Positions 41,245 through 49,733 of a stretch of DNA of 64,000 nucleotides are shown here, piece after piece. Origin of the DNA: Streptomyces sp. DH37 (GTDB lineage Bacteria > Actinomycetota > Actinomycetes > Streptomycetales > Streptomycetaceae); assembly GCF_029813835.1 (NCBI RefSeq), contig NZ_JARVKV010000028.1, positions 1 through 64,000 of the forward strand, given 5' to 3'. A program made the translations under genes and the position numbers. Position 1 is the first letter of the stretch; each line of letters begins with the position of its first letter. The notes under the pieces are model-generated. The model had not been told where the DNA came from. It saw nothing but the letters and a program-made list of their open reading frames with translations, and made no database searches.

Positions 41245-41527
41245 TCCAAAGCGGTTGCCTTTCACCGCGTGACGTGCAAGGCTGCGGCCAGTGTCACCCC
41301 CACAGGACCCCGCGGGCCCTCCGGCAACTTGAGTGCCGTCGAGTCAAGGCCGCCGGGGCGCGCGGCGTGATCGTGTTGACCGTCAAAACTTTTGGTGAGA
41401 CGCTGGAAGCCCCGCGCACCGCAGCTGTTCGGCCTTCGGAACGAAGGCATAACAGCAACCGCGGGTGCGAATCCCTCACGACCCACCACCGTTTCGGTCG
41501 GTCACTCAGTGTGGAGGACCATCCATC

Positions 41528-41737
41528 ATGGCAAAGGCGCTTCTCGGTTACGTCGGCGGTTCCGACCCCCGAGTCCTCGCCGAGATGCGACGGCTGCAGC
41601 AGCGTGTTCAGGACCTGGAATCCGAGCTCGTACGGATCCAGGCCGAGAACGACGCGCTGTCGGCCGCCGCTGCACGGCACGGCGAGTCGCTGCTGGACAG
41701 CATCGACGTATCCAAGGCGGAGCCTGCGCTCACCTGA
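41528..41737 (+). CDS. Small coiled-coil protein upstream of smc, unknown function
   Basis: A 69-residue hydrophilic protein: MAKALLGYVGGSDPRVLAEM followed by a heptad-like helix (LQQRVQDLESELVRIQAENDALS). GGAGGA lies 10 bases before the ATG. It sits directly upstream of smc and ends at a UUCG terminator, so it has its own transcript. I recall a conserved small gene here in other Streptomyces (unverified); function unknown. Confidence 0.8.
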   Translation: MAKALLGYVGGSDPRVLAEMRRLQQRVQDLESELVRIQAENDALSAAAARHGESLLDSIDVSKAEPALT

Positions 41738-41783
41738 CCGGCCGGTCCGGGGAGCACAGCGCCAAGCCGCTGGAGAAAACTGC

Positions 41784-41805
41784 AAGGGACGCTTCGGCGT
41801 CCCTT
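41784..41805 (+). terminator. UUCG-loop terminator before smc
   Basis: AAGGGACGC-TTCG-GCGTCCCTT, a 9-bp perfect stem on a stable tetraloop, 47 bases after the small coiled-coil gene. Confidence 0.85.
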
Positions 41806-41913
41806 CGTCGTTTCCGGCCCGGGTGTGGCGCTTACCGTGTGATGTGCCCCACCCGTTCAGCGGCGAAACTCGCTTCGGTCGTGAAACCGACACCTGGGAG
41901 TAAAGTCCGGAAC

Positions 41914-44900
41914 GTGCACCTCAAGAGCCTGACCCTGCGCGGGTTCAAGTCCTTCGCCTCGGCCACGACACTGCGGTTCGAGCCGGGCATCACCTGTGTG
42001 GTGGGTCCCAACGGCTCCGGCAAGTCCAACGTCGTGGACGCGCTGTCGTGGGTGATGGGCGAGCAGGGTGCCAAGTCGCTGCGCGGCGGCAAGATGGAGG
42101 ACGTCATCTTCGCCGGGACGGCGGGCCCCTCCGGCCGCCCCGCGCTCGGCCGGGCCGAGGTCTCCCTGACCATCGACAACTCCGACGGCGCGCTGCCCAT
42201 CGAGTACGCCGAGGTCACCATCACGCGGATCATGTTCCGCAACGGCGGCAGCGAGTACCAGATCAACGGCGACACCTGCCGTCTGCTGGACATCCAGGAG
42301 CTGCTGTCGGACTCCGGAATCGGCCGCGAGATGCACGTCATCGTCGGACAGGGGCAGCTCGACTCCGTCCTGCACGCCGACCCGGCCGGCCGCCGCGCCT
42401 TCATCGAGGAGGCGGCCGGCGTCCTCAAGCACCGCAAGCGCAAGGAGAAGGCGCTGCGGAAGCTGGACGCGATGCAGGCCAACCTCGCCCGCGTCCAGGA
42501 CCTGACCGACGAACTGCGCCGCCAGCTCAAGCCGTTGGGGCGGCAGGCGGCCGTCGCCCGCCGCGCCGCGGTGATCCAGGCCGATCTGCGCGACGCCCGG
42601 CTGCGGCTGCTCGCCGACGACCTGGTCGCCCTGCGCGCGGCCCTCAGGGCCGAACTCGCCGACGAGGCCGCGCTCAAGGGGCGCAAGGAGGCGGTGGAGG
42701 GCGACCTGAAGGAGGCGCTGCGGCGCGAGGCCGTGCTGGAGGAGCGGCTCAGGGAGCTGGCCCCGCGGCTGGAGCGGGCGCAGCGGACCTGGTACGAGCT
42801 GTCGCAGCTCGCCGAGCGGGTGCGCGGCACCATGAACCTGGCCGACGCCCGGGTCCGCAGCGCCTCCGCCGAGCCCGCCGAGGAGCGCCGGGGGCGCGAC
42901 CCGGAGGACATGGAGCGCGAGGCCGCCCGGATCCGCGAGCAGGAGGCGGAGCTGACGGCGGCGCTGGAGGCGGCGAGCCGGGCCCTGGAGGACACCGTCG
43001 CGCACCGCGCGGAGCTGGAGCGGGCCCTGGCCGGGGAGGAGCGGCGGCTGAAGGACGCCGCCCGCGCCATCGCCGACCGCCGCGAGGGGCTGGCCCGGCT
43101 GCACGGCCAGGTCACCGCCGCCCGCGGCCGGGCCGCCTCCGCGCAGGCCGAGATCGACCGGCTGGCCACCGCCCGGGACGAGGCGGCCGAGCGCGCGGCG
43201 GCGGCCCAGGAGGAGTACGAGGCGCTGCGCACCGAGGTGGACGGCCTGGACGCGGACGACGCCGAACTGGCCGAGGGCCACGACGCGGCCAAGCGCGAAC
43301 TGGCCGAGGCCGAGGCGGCGCTGAGCGCGGCCCGCGAGGCGCTGTCGGCCGCCGAGCGCGAGCGCGCGGCGACCGCCGCCCGCCGCGACGCCCTGGCCCT
43401 GGGACTGCGCCGCAAGGACGGCACCGGCGCCCTGCTCGGCGCCCGTGACCGGCTCACCGGACTGCTCGGCCCGGCCGCCGAACTCCTCACCGTCACCCCC
43501 GGCTTCGAGGTGCCCGTCGCCGCCGCCCTCGGCCCGGCCGCGGACGCCGTCGCCGTGGACGGGCCCGCCACGGCCGCCGACGCCCTGCGCCTGCTGCGCA
43601 AGCACGACGCCGGCCGCGCGGCGCTGGTCCTCGGCGGCGCGCCGGAGGAGCCGGAGAAGGAGGCGCCCGGCGCCCCGGACGTGCCCGGCGCGCGGTGGGC
43701 GGCGGACCTGGTGACCGGGCCGGACGCGCTGGTGCCCGCGCTGCGGAGGCTGCTGCGCGGCGTGGCGGTGGTCGGCACCCTCCAGGACGCGGTGGACCTG
43801 GTGACCGCGCGTCCGGAGCTGACCGCCGTCACCGCCGAGGGGGACCTGCTCGGCGCCCACGTCGCGCAGGGCGGCTCCGCCGGGGCGCCGTCGCTGCTGG
43901 AGGTGCGGGCGTCGGTGGACGAGGCCGCCGCCGAACTGGCCGAACTGGACGGCCGGTGCGAGGAACTGGCCGGGGAACGGGAGCGGGCCCGGGAGCGGCG
44001 GCGCGCGTGCGCCGCCCGGGTCGAGGAGCTGGGGGCGCGGCGCAGCGCCGCCGAGAGGGAGAAGTCGCAGGTCGCCGGCCGGCTCGGGCGGCTGGGCGGA
44101 CAGGCGCGGGCCGCGGCCGGGGAGGCCGGGCGCGCGGCGGCGGCCGTGGCGAAGGCCGAGGAGGCGCTCGCCCGGGCACGGGAGGAGGCCGAGGAGCTCG
44201 CCGAGCGGCTGGCGGTGGCCGAGGAGCAGCCGGGCGAGGAGGAGCCGGACACCTCGGTGCGCGACCGGCTGGCGGCCGACGGGGCCAACGCCCGGCAGAC
44301 GGAGATGGAGGCGCGTCTCCAGGTGCGCACCCACGAGGAGCGCGTCAAGGGGCTCGCCGGACGGGCGGACGCCCTGGACCGGGCGGCGCGCGCCGAGCGG
44401 GAGGCGCGGGCGCGGGCGGAGCGCCGGCGCGCCCGGCTGCGGCACGAACGGGAGGTCGCCTCGGCCGTCGCCTCCGGCGCCCGGCAGCTGCTGGCGCACG
44501 TGGAGGTGTCGCTGGCGCGCGCCGAGGAGGAGCGGGAGACCGCCCAGCGGGCGAAGGCCGAACGGGAGCGCGAACTGGTCGCCGAGCGCAACCGGGGGCG
44601 GGAGCTGAAGGAGGAGCTGGACAAGCTCACCGACTCCGTGCACCGCGGCGAGGTGCTGGGCGCCGAGAAGCGGCTGCGGATCGAGCAGCTGGAGACCAGG
44701 TCCCTGGAGGAGCTGGGGGTGGAGCCGGCCGTGCTGATCCGCGAGTACGGCCCCGACCAGCCCGTGCCGCCGTCCCCGCCGGCCGAGGGCGAGCGGCTCC
44801 CGGAGGATCCCGACCACCCGCGCAACCGCCCGGTCCCCTTCGTCCGGGCCGAGCAGGAGAAGCGGCTGCGGGCGGCCGAGCGCGCGTACCAGCAGCTGGG

Positions 44901-45489
44901 CAAGGTGAACCCGCTGGCGCTGGAGGAGTTCGCGGCCCTGGAGGAGCGGCACCGCTTCCTCAGCGAGCAGCTGGAGGACCTGAAGAAGACCAGGGCCGAC
45001 CTGCTCCAGGTGGTCAGGGAGGTGGACGAACGGGTCGAGCAGGTCTTCACCGAGGCCTACCACGACACCGCCCGCGAGTTCGAGGGCGTCTTCTCGCGGC
45101 TCTTCCCCGGCGGCGAGGGGCGGCTGGTCCTCACCGACCCGGAGAACATGCTCACCACGGGCGTGGACGTCGAGGCCCGTCCACCGGGCAAGAAGGTCAA
45201 GCGGCTGTCGCTGCTGTCGGGAGGCGAACGCTCGCTGACGGCCGTGGCGCTGCTGGTCTCGATCTTCAAGGCCAGGCCGAGCCCGTTCTACGTCATGGAC
45301 GAGGTCGAGGCGGCCCTGGACGACACCAACCTCCAGCGGCTCATCGGGATCATGAAGGAGCTGCAGGAGAGTTCCCAGCTCATCGTGATCACCCACCAGA
45401 AGCGGACCATGGAGGTCGCCGACGCCCTCTACGGCGTCTCGATGCAGGGCGACGGGGTGTCGAAGGTCATCAGCCAACGGCTCCGCTGA
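41914..45489 (+). CDS. smc: Chromosome segregation ATPase SMC
   Basis: A 1191-residue SMC that forms the condensin ring with ScpAB. Walker A GPNGSGKSN is at residues 31-39; long Glu/Arg/Ala-rich coiled coils surround a central hinge (about 510-690, GPAAELLTVTPGFEVPVAAALGPAADAV). The signature LLSGGERSLTA lies near 1100 and Walker B FYVMDEVEAALDD near 1130. The start is GTG 41914 (HLKSLTLRGFKSFA); TAAAGT seven bases upstream suggests a leaderless transcript. Confidence 0.97.
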   Translation: MHLKSLTLRGFKSFASATTLRFEPGITCVVGPNGSGKSNVVDALSWVMGEQGAKSLRGGKMEDVIFAGTAGPSGRPALGRAEVSLTIDNSDGALPIEYAEVTITRIMFRNGGSEYQINGDTCRLLDIQELLSDSGIGREMHVIVGQGQLDSVLHADPAGRRAFIEEAAGVLKHRKRKEKALRKLDAMQANLARVQDLTDELRRQLKPLGRQAAVARRAAVIQADLRDARLRLLADDLVALRAALRAELADEAALKGRKEAVEGDLKEALRREAVLEERLRELAPRLERAQRTWYELSQLAERVRGTMNLADARVRSASAEPAEERRGRDPEDMEREAARIREQEAELTAALEAASRALEDTVAHRAELERALAGEERRLKDAARAIADRREGLARLHGQVTAARGRAASAQAEIDRLATARDEAAERAAAAQEEYEALRTEVDGLDADDAELAEGHDAAKRELAEAEAALSAAREALSAAERERAATAARRDALALGLRRKDGTGALLGARDRLTGLLGPAAELLTVTPGFEVPVAAALGPAADAVAVDGPATAADALRLLRKHDAGRAALVLGGAPEEPEKEAPGAPDVPGARWAADLVTGPDALVPALRRLLRGVAVVGTLQDAVDLVTARPELTAVTAEGDLLGAHVAQGGSAGAPSLLEVRASVDEAAAELAELDGRCEELAGERERARERRRACAARVEELGARRSAAEREKSQVAGRLGRLGGQARAAAGEAGRAAAAVAKAEEALARAREEAEELAERLAVAEEQPGEEEPDTSVRDRLAADGANARQTEMEARLQVRTHEERVKGLAGRADALDRAARAEREARARAERRRARLRHEREVASAVASGARQLLAHVEVSLARAEEERETAQRAKAERERELVAERNRGRELKEELDKLTDSVHRGEVLGAEKRLRIEQLETRSLEELGVEPAVLIREYGPDQPVPPSPPAEGERLPEDPDHPRNRPVPFVRAEQEKRLRAAERAYQQLGKVNPLALEEFAALEERHRFLSEQLEDLKKTRADLLQVVREVDERVEQVFTEAYHDTAREFEGVFSRLFPGGEGRLVLTDPENMLTTGVDVEARPPGKKVKRLSLLSGGERSLTAVALLVSIFKARPSPFYVMDEVEAALDDTNLQRLIGIMKELQESSQLIVITHQKRTMEVADALYGVSMQGDGVSKVISQRLR

Positions 45490-45555
45490 GGCTCCCGCAC
45501 GCGGCTTCGGCCTTCACTCTTGCTTCACTTCCCGAACGTAAAAAGTCACACTCGT

Positions 45556-45609
45556 GATCCATTTCGGATCCTGCCCCGCTATTGACTTCAATTTTTGAAG
45601 GAATAGTCT
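45556..45609 (+). promoter_or_regulatory. glcP promoter with embedded operator-like palindrome
   Basis: TTGACT (45582-45587) and TAGTCT (45604-45609) lie 16 bases apart. Within them CTTCAATTTTTGAAG (45586-45600) is a perfect 6-base inverted repeat overlapping the spacer, and GATCC-ATTTC-GGATC (45556-45570) lies just upstream. A repressor bound at 45586-45600 would block RNA polymerase. Confidence 0.6.
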
Positions 45610-45737
45610 CTGCATGGTTGTCCGTGCCTTCAAGCAGCGGCATGCCATCGTGCGTGCCGGGTACAAGGCGGCAACAACGTGACACCACCACCCGGCACCC
45701 CACCCGGCACCGTCGCCGGGGACCGCAGGAGTACACC

Positions 45738-47171
45738 GTGACCAGCACCGCGCAGGTGAGACCGGACGGGCCGGACACCCCGGCCGTACGGCACCGGCAC
45801 CTCAGACACGTCGTCTTCATCGCCGCCGCCGCGGCGATGGGGGGCTTCCTCTTCGGCTACGACAGTTCCGTGATCAACGGTGCGGTCGAGGGCATCCGCG
45901 GCAGATTCGACGTCGCCTCCGGCGCGCTCGCCCAGGTCATCGCCGCGGCCCTGATCGGTGCCGCGATCGGCGCCGCCACCGCGGGCCGGCTCGCCGACCG
46001 GCTCGGCCGCATCCGGGTGATGCAGATCGCCGCGGTGCTCTTCGCCCTCAGCGCCATCGGCTCCATGCTCCCCTTCACCCTGTGGGACCTGGCCTTCTGG
46101 CGGACCCTGGGCGGTGTCGCCATCGGGATGGCCTCGGTGATCGCCCCCGCCTACATCGCGGAGGTCGCCCCGGCCGAGTACCGCGGCCGGCTCGCCTCCT
46201 TCCAGCAGGCCGCGATCGTGCTGGGCATCGCCGTGTCCCAGCTCGTCAACTGGGGCGTGCTGAACCTCGCCGACGGCGAGCAGCGCGGGCGGCTGCTGGG
46301 CGTCGAGGCATGGCAGCTCATGCTCGGCATCGAGGTCGTCCCCGCGGTGCTGTACGGGCTGCTGACCCTGCGCATACCCGAGTCCCCGCGCCACCTCGTC
46401 GCCCAGGGCCGGGCCGACGAGGCCAGGGCCGTCCTCGCGGACGTCGAGCCCGCCGGAACCGACCTGGACGCCCGGATCGCCGGGATCGAGGAGCGCATGC
46501 GCGGCGAGCGCAAGCCGAGCCTGCGCGACCTGCTGGGGGGCCGCTTCGCCCTGCTGCCGATCGTCTGGGTGGGCATCGGCCTGTCGCTGTTCCAGCAGCT
46601 GGTCGGCATCAACGTGATCTTCTACTACAGCGCCTCGCTGTGGCAGTCGGTCGGCATCGACCCCAACAGCTCCTTCCTCTACTCCTTCACCACCTCGATC
46701 ATCAACATCGTCGGCACGGTGATCGCGATGCTCCTGGTGGACCGGATCGGCCGCAAGCCCCTGGCCCTGATCGGCTCCACCGGCATGGCGCTCTCCCTCG
46801 GCGCCGCGGCCTGGGCCTTCTCCTACAAGAGCGGCACCGGCGACGACATCACCCTGCCCGACCTCCAGGGCACCGTCGCGCTCGTCGCCGCGCACTCCTT
46901 CGTCCTCTTCTTCGCCCTCTCCTGGGGCGTGGTGGTCTGGGTGATGCTCGGCGAGATGTTCCCCAACCGCATCCGCGCCGCGGCCCTCGGCGTCGCCGCC
47001 GGCGCCCAGTGGGTGGCGAACTGGCTGATCACCGTCACCTTCCCGAGCCTGTCGGACTGGAACCTCTCGGGCGCGTACGTCATCTACACCGTCTTCGCCC
47101 TGCTCTCCATCCCGTTCATCCTCAAGTTCGTACCGGAGACCAAGGGCAGGGCGCTGGAGGAGATGGGCTGA
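45738..47171 (+). CDS. glcP: MFS sugar permease, probable glucose transporter GlcP
   Basis: A 477-residue sugar-porter-family transporter with about 12 membrane helices. Family motifs: GFLFGYDSSVINGAV in helix 1, ADRLGRIRVM and PESPRHLVAQGR loops, QQLVGINVIFYYS in helix 7, and PETKGRALEEM at the C-terminus. It resembles the Streptomyces glucose/H+ symporter GlcP, which occupies this place after smc in S. coelicolor (recalled). GTG 45738 follows AGGAG at 6 bases; the upstream open frame lacks support. It has its own promoter with a palindrome. Confidence 0.88.
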   Translation: MTSTAQVRPDGPDTPAVRHRHLRHVVFIAAAAAMGGFLFGYDSSVINGAVEGIRGRFDVASGALAQVIAAALIGAAIGAATAGRLADRLGRIRVMQIAAVLFALSAIGSMLPFTLWDLAFWRTLGGVAIGMASVIAPAYIAEVAPAEYRGRLASFQQAAIVLGIAVSQLVNWGVLNLADGEQRGRLLGVEAWQLMLGIEVVPAVLYGLLTLRIPESPRHLVAQGRADEARAVLADVEPAGTDLDARIAGIEERMRGERKPSLRDLLGGRFALLPIVWVGIGLSLFQQLVGINVIFYYSASLWQSVGIDPNSSFLYSFTTSIINIVGTVIAMLLVDRIGRKPLALIGSTGMALSLGAAAWAFSYKSGTGDDITLPDLQGTVALVAAHSFVLFFALSWGVVVWVMLGEMFPNRIRAAALGVAAGAQWVANWLITVTFPSLSDWNLSGAYVIYTVFALLSIPFILKFVPETKGRALEEMG

Positions 47172-47206
47172 GCCCCGCGCCTCCCCGCCCCTCCCCGCGC
47201 CGCCAC

Positions 47207-47245
47207 GGGCGCCGCCCCGGCCTCCACCGAGCCGGGGCGGCGCCC
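47207..47245 (+). terminator. glcP terminator
   Basis: A 15-bp perfect stem (47207-47221 with 47231-47245) with a 9-base loop. Confidence 0.82.
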
Positions 47246-47325
47246 GCGTCCGCGCCGGGACGCGCACGGCGCCGCCGGGGCGGACAGGCGTGCCGCGGCC
47301 GCCCGTGGCCGATACTGGACGAGTT

Positions 47326-48558
47326 ATGGACATCCTCATCCTTGCCGTAGTCATCGCCGTGGTCGCCGTCGTGGCGATCGGCGGACTGGTGGTCACCGGC
47401 GTCCGCAAGAAGAAGACGCCGCGACCGGACCGCTCCGCCCCCCCTCCGACCATCACCGCGCCCCCGACCGAACCGCAGGTCGGTGAGGAGGCCGGGCCTC
47501 CCCGCGCGGAGGAACGCCGCACCATCGAAGAGGTCGAGCTGCCGCAGCCCCCGGTCGGGGCGACGGACGCGGAGGCCGCCGCGCCCCCCGCGCCCCCGCA
47601 GCCCGGGATCGAGGTGCCCGCACCCACCGCCGGACGCCTGGTGCGGCTGCGCGAGCGCCTGTCGCGCTCCCAGAACACCCTGGGCCGGGGCCTGCTCACC
47701 CTGCTCTCCCGCGACCACCTCGACGAGGACACCTGGGAGGAGATCGAGGACACCCTGCTCACCGCCGACGTCGGCGTCGCCCCCACCCAGGAGCTGGTCG
47801 AGCGGCTGCGCGAGCGGGTGAGGGTGCTGGGCACCCGTACGCCCGCCGAACTGCGCGCCCTGCTGCGCGAGGAGCTGCTGACCCTGATCGGCACCGATCT
47901 GGACCGCACCGTCCACACCGAGGGCGGCGTGTCGTCCGAGGGCGTGGTGCGGCCGGGCGTGGTGCTGGTCGTCGGCGTCAACGGCACCGGCAAGACCACC
48001 ACCACCGGCAAGCTCGCCCGCGTCCTGGTCGCCGACGGCAGGTCCGTGGTCCTCGGCGCCGCCGACACCTTCCGCGCCGCCGCCGCCGACCAGCTCCAGA
48101 CCTGGGGCGAGCGCGTCGGCGCCCGCACCGTCCGCGGCCCCGAGGGCGGCGACCCGGCGTCGGTCGCCTTCGACGCGGTCAAGGAGGGCATCAACGAGAG
48201 CGCGGACGTCGTGCTCGTCGACACCGCGGGACGGCTGCACACCAAGACCGGCCTGATGGACGAGCTGGGCAAGGTCAAGCGCGTGGTGGAGAAGCACGGC
48301 CCGGTCGACGAGGTCCTGCTCGTCCTGGACGCCACCACCGGGCAGAACGGCCTGATCCAGGCCCGGGTCTTCGCCGAGGTCGTGGACGTCACCGGCATCG
48401 TGCTCACCAAGCTCGACGGCACGGCCAAGGGCGGCATCGTCATCGCCGTCCAGCGCGAGCTGAAGGTCCCGGTCAAGCTGGTGGGCCTGGGAGAGGGCGC
48501 GGACGACCTGGCGCCGTTCGAGCCGGAGGCGTTCGTCGACGCCCTGCTCGGCGACTGA
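47326..48558 (+). CDS. ftsY: Signal recognition particle receptor FtsY
   Basis: A 410-residue SRP receptor GTPase. An N-terminal transmembrane anchor (DILILAVVIAVVAVVAIGGLVV, residues 2-23) and an acidic/Pro-rich A region precede the NG domain, with P-loop GVNGTGKTTTTGKLA (about 216-230), VLVDTAGRL and TKLDGTAKGG. It docks ribosome-SRP complexes at the membrane; its partner Ffh is encoded 7 kb downstream. ATG 47326 lacks a ribosome site; GATACT nine bases upstream may be the -10. Confidence 0.95.
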   Translation: MDILILAVVIAVVAVVAIGGLVVTGVRKKKTPRPDRSAPPPTITAPPTEPQVGEEAGPPRAEERRTIEEVELPQPPVGATDAEAAAPPAPPQPGIEVPAPTAGRLVRLRERLSRSQNTLGRGLLTLLSRDHLDEDTWEEIEDTLLTADVGVAPTQELVERLRERVRVLGTRTPAELRALLREELLTLIGTDLDRTVHTEGGVSSEGVVRPGVVLVVGVNGTGKTTTTGKLARVLVADGRSVVLGAADTFRAAAADQLQTWGERVGARTVRGPEGGDPASVAFDAVKEGINESADVVLVDTAGRLHTKTGLMDELGKVKRVVEKHGPVDEVLLVLDATTGQNGLIQARVFAEVVDVTGIVLTKLDGTAKGGIVIAVQRELKVPVKLVGLGEGADDLAPFEPEAFVDALLGD

Positions 48559-48575
48559 CGCACCGCGCGGGAGAC

Positions 48576-48619
48576 GCCCCGCCGCGAACGGCCGCGGGCG
48601 GCCGGGAACGCGGCGGGGC
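48576..48619. terminator. Bidirectional hairpin between ftsY and the prim-pol gene
   Basis: An 11-bp outer stem (48576-48586 with 48609-48619) encloses a second small GGCC/GGCC hairpin in a convergent spacer. Confidence 0.65.
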
Positions 48620-48657
48620 CCGGGCGGGGAGCGCCGGACGGAGCGCCCGGACGCGGA

Positions 48658-49347
48658 TCAGGCGCGGGGCAGCTCGCGGTGGCAGACGTACGCCAGGGTG
48701 CCCACCAGCAGCCTGGCCTGCGGGGGACGGCCCGCCCCCTCCAGGGTGGGCGGCCGCAGCCACCGGACCGGGCCGAGCCCGCCGAGGTCGGAGGGCGGCG
48801 CGGTGACGTGGTCGCCCGGGCCGAGGCCGCGCAGGTCCAGCACCGCGTCGTCCCAGCCCATCCGGTACAGCAGCCGGGGGAGGCCGGCGGCGGCGCCGGG
48901 GGCCACGAAGAACCAGGCGCGGCCGTGCGGGGCGACGGCGACCGGTCCGAGCGGCAGCCCCATCCGCTCCAGCCGGGCCAGCGCGCGGCGCCCGGCCGCC
49001 TCGGAGACCTCGATGACGTCGAAGGCGCGGCCCACCGGCAGCAGCAGCGCGGCGCCGGGCACCCGCTCCCAGGCCCTGGTGGCCTCGTCCAGCGTCGCGC
49101 CGGCCGGCACCCGGAGCGACTCGTCCAGGGGGTGGGCGCCGGGGGAGGGGCAGCCGGGGTCCCCGCAGGTGCACTCGGTACGGCCGCCGCCGCGCGTGGC
49201 GCGCGCTCCGGGGACGACGTCCCAGCCCCACAGACCGGTGTACTCGGCCACGGCCGTGCACACCGGGGCGCGGCCCCGGCGCCGGGTGCCGGACCGCAGT
49301 TCCCGGAGCTCCCGGATCTCGCGGATGCTGCCGATGGTGAAGCCCAT
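48658..49347 (-). CDS. Bifunctional primase/polymerase-domain protein
   Basis: A 229-residue stand-alone prim-pol (AEP superfamily) domain protein with CTCGDPGCPSPGAHPLDES, a Cys-rich motif typical of actinobacterial members, and FDVIEVSEAAGRRAL in place of the usual DVD catalytic pair, so catalytic ability is doubtful. ATG 49347 (MGFTIGSIREIRELRELRS) has GGAGGGGG upstream. Function unknown. It is divergent from nsdA. Confidence 0.8.
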   Translation of the reverse strand: MGFTIGSIREIRELRELRSGTRRRGRAPVCTAVAEYTGLWGWDVVPGARATRGGGRTECTCGDPGCPSPGAHPLDESLRVPAGATLDEATRAWERVPGAALLLPVGRAFDVIEVSEAAGRRALARLERMGLPLGPVAVAPHGRAWFFVAPGAAAGLPRLLYRMGWDDAVLDLRGLGPGDHVTAPPSDLGGLGPVRWLRPPTLEGAGRPPQARLLVGTLAYVCHRELPRA

Positions 49348-49733
49348 GCCCCCTCCAACGGGTCCCGTGTGCTCTTGGTTACGAAACCGTCGCACGGAGC
49401 GACGCCGGGTGGCCCGGGTCGAAGTGGAGCGACGGGGTCTGGATAGGGGTGCGCCGGTCGACGCGCGCCCCTGGTACGCATCGCTTCAACCGGTCGCGGG
49501 CGCCCTGGGTCAAGTGAACCGCGCGGAGCGCTCCTTGGATTCATCCGAAGGGGTGGCGAATGGTGGCGGTTTTGCAATTTCACTCGCCACATCAGTGATC
49601 GTAGGATTACTTTCGGTTCACACGGCGACACAGACACACGGAAGACGTCCGGCGTGCGCCTATGCCGGAGGCATGCCGAGAGGCCATGCGGGCCGGGGAC
49701 AGGACGCGTACGGGCCGGGATGGGGGCGTTCCA
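49348..49733. other. Divergent region between the prim-pol gene and nsdA
   Basis: A 386-base spacer. Near 49570-49620 an AT-richer stretch contains TTCACT (49579-49584) and TAGGAT (49602-49607) 17 bases apart, a plausible nsdA promoter. No other gene is recognised. Confidence 0.5.

Noticed and set aside
45470..45820. Minus-strand frame in the smc-glcP spacer
   Set aside because: It has no coding bias and overlaps the glcP promoter and start.
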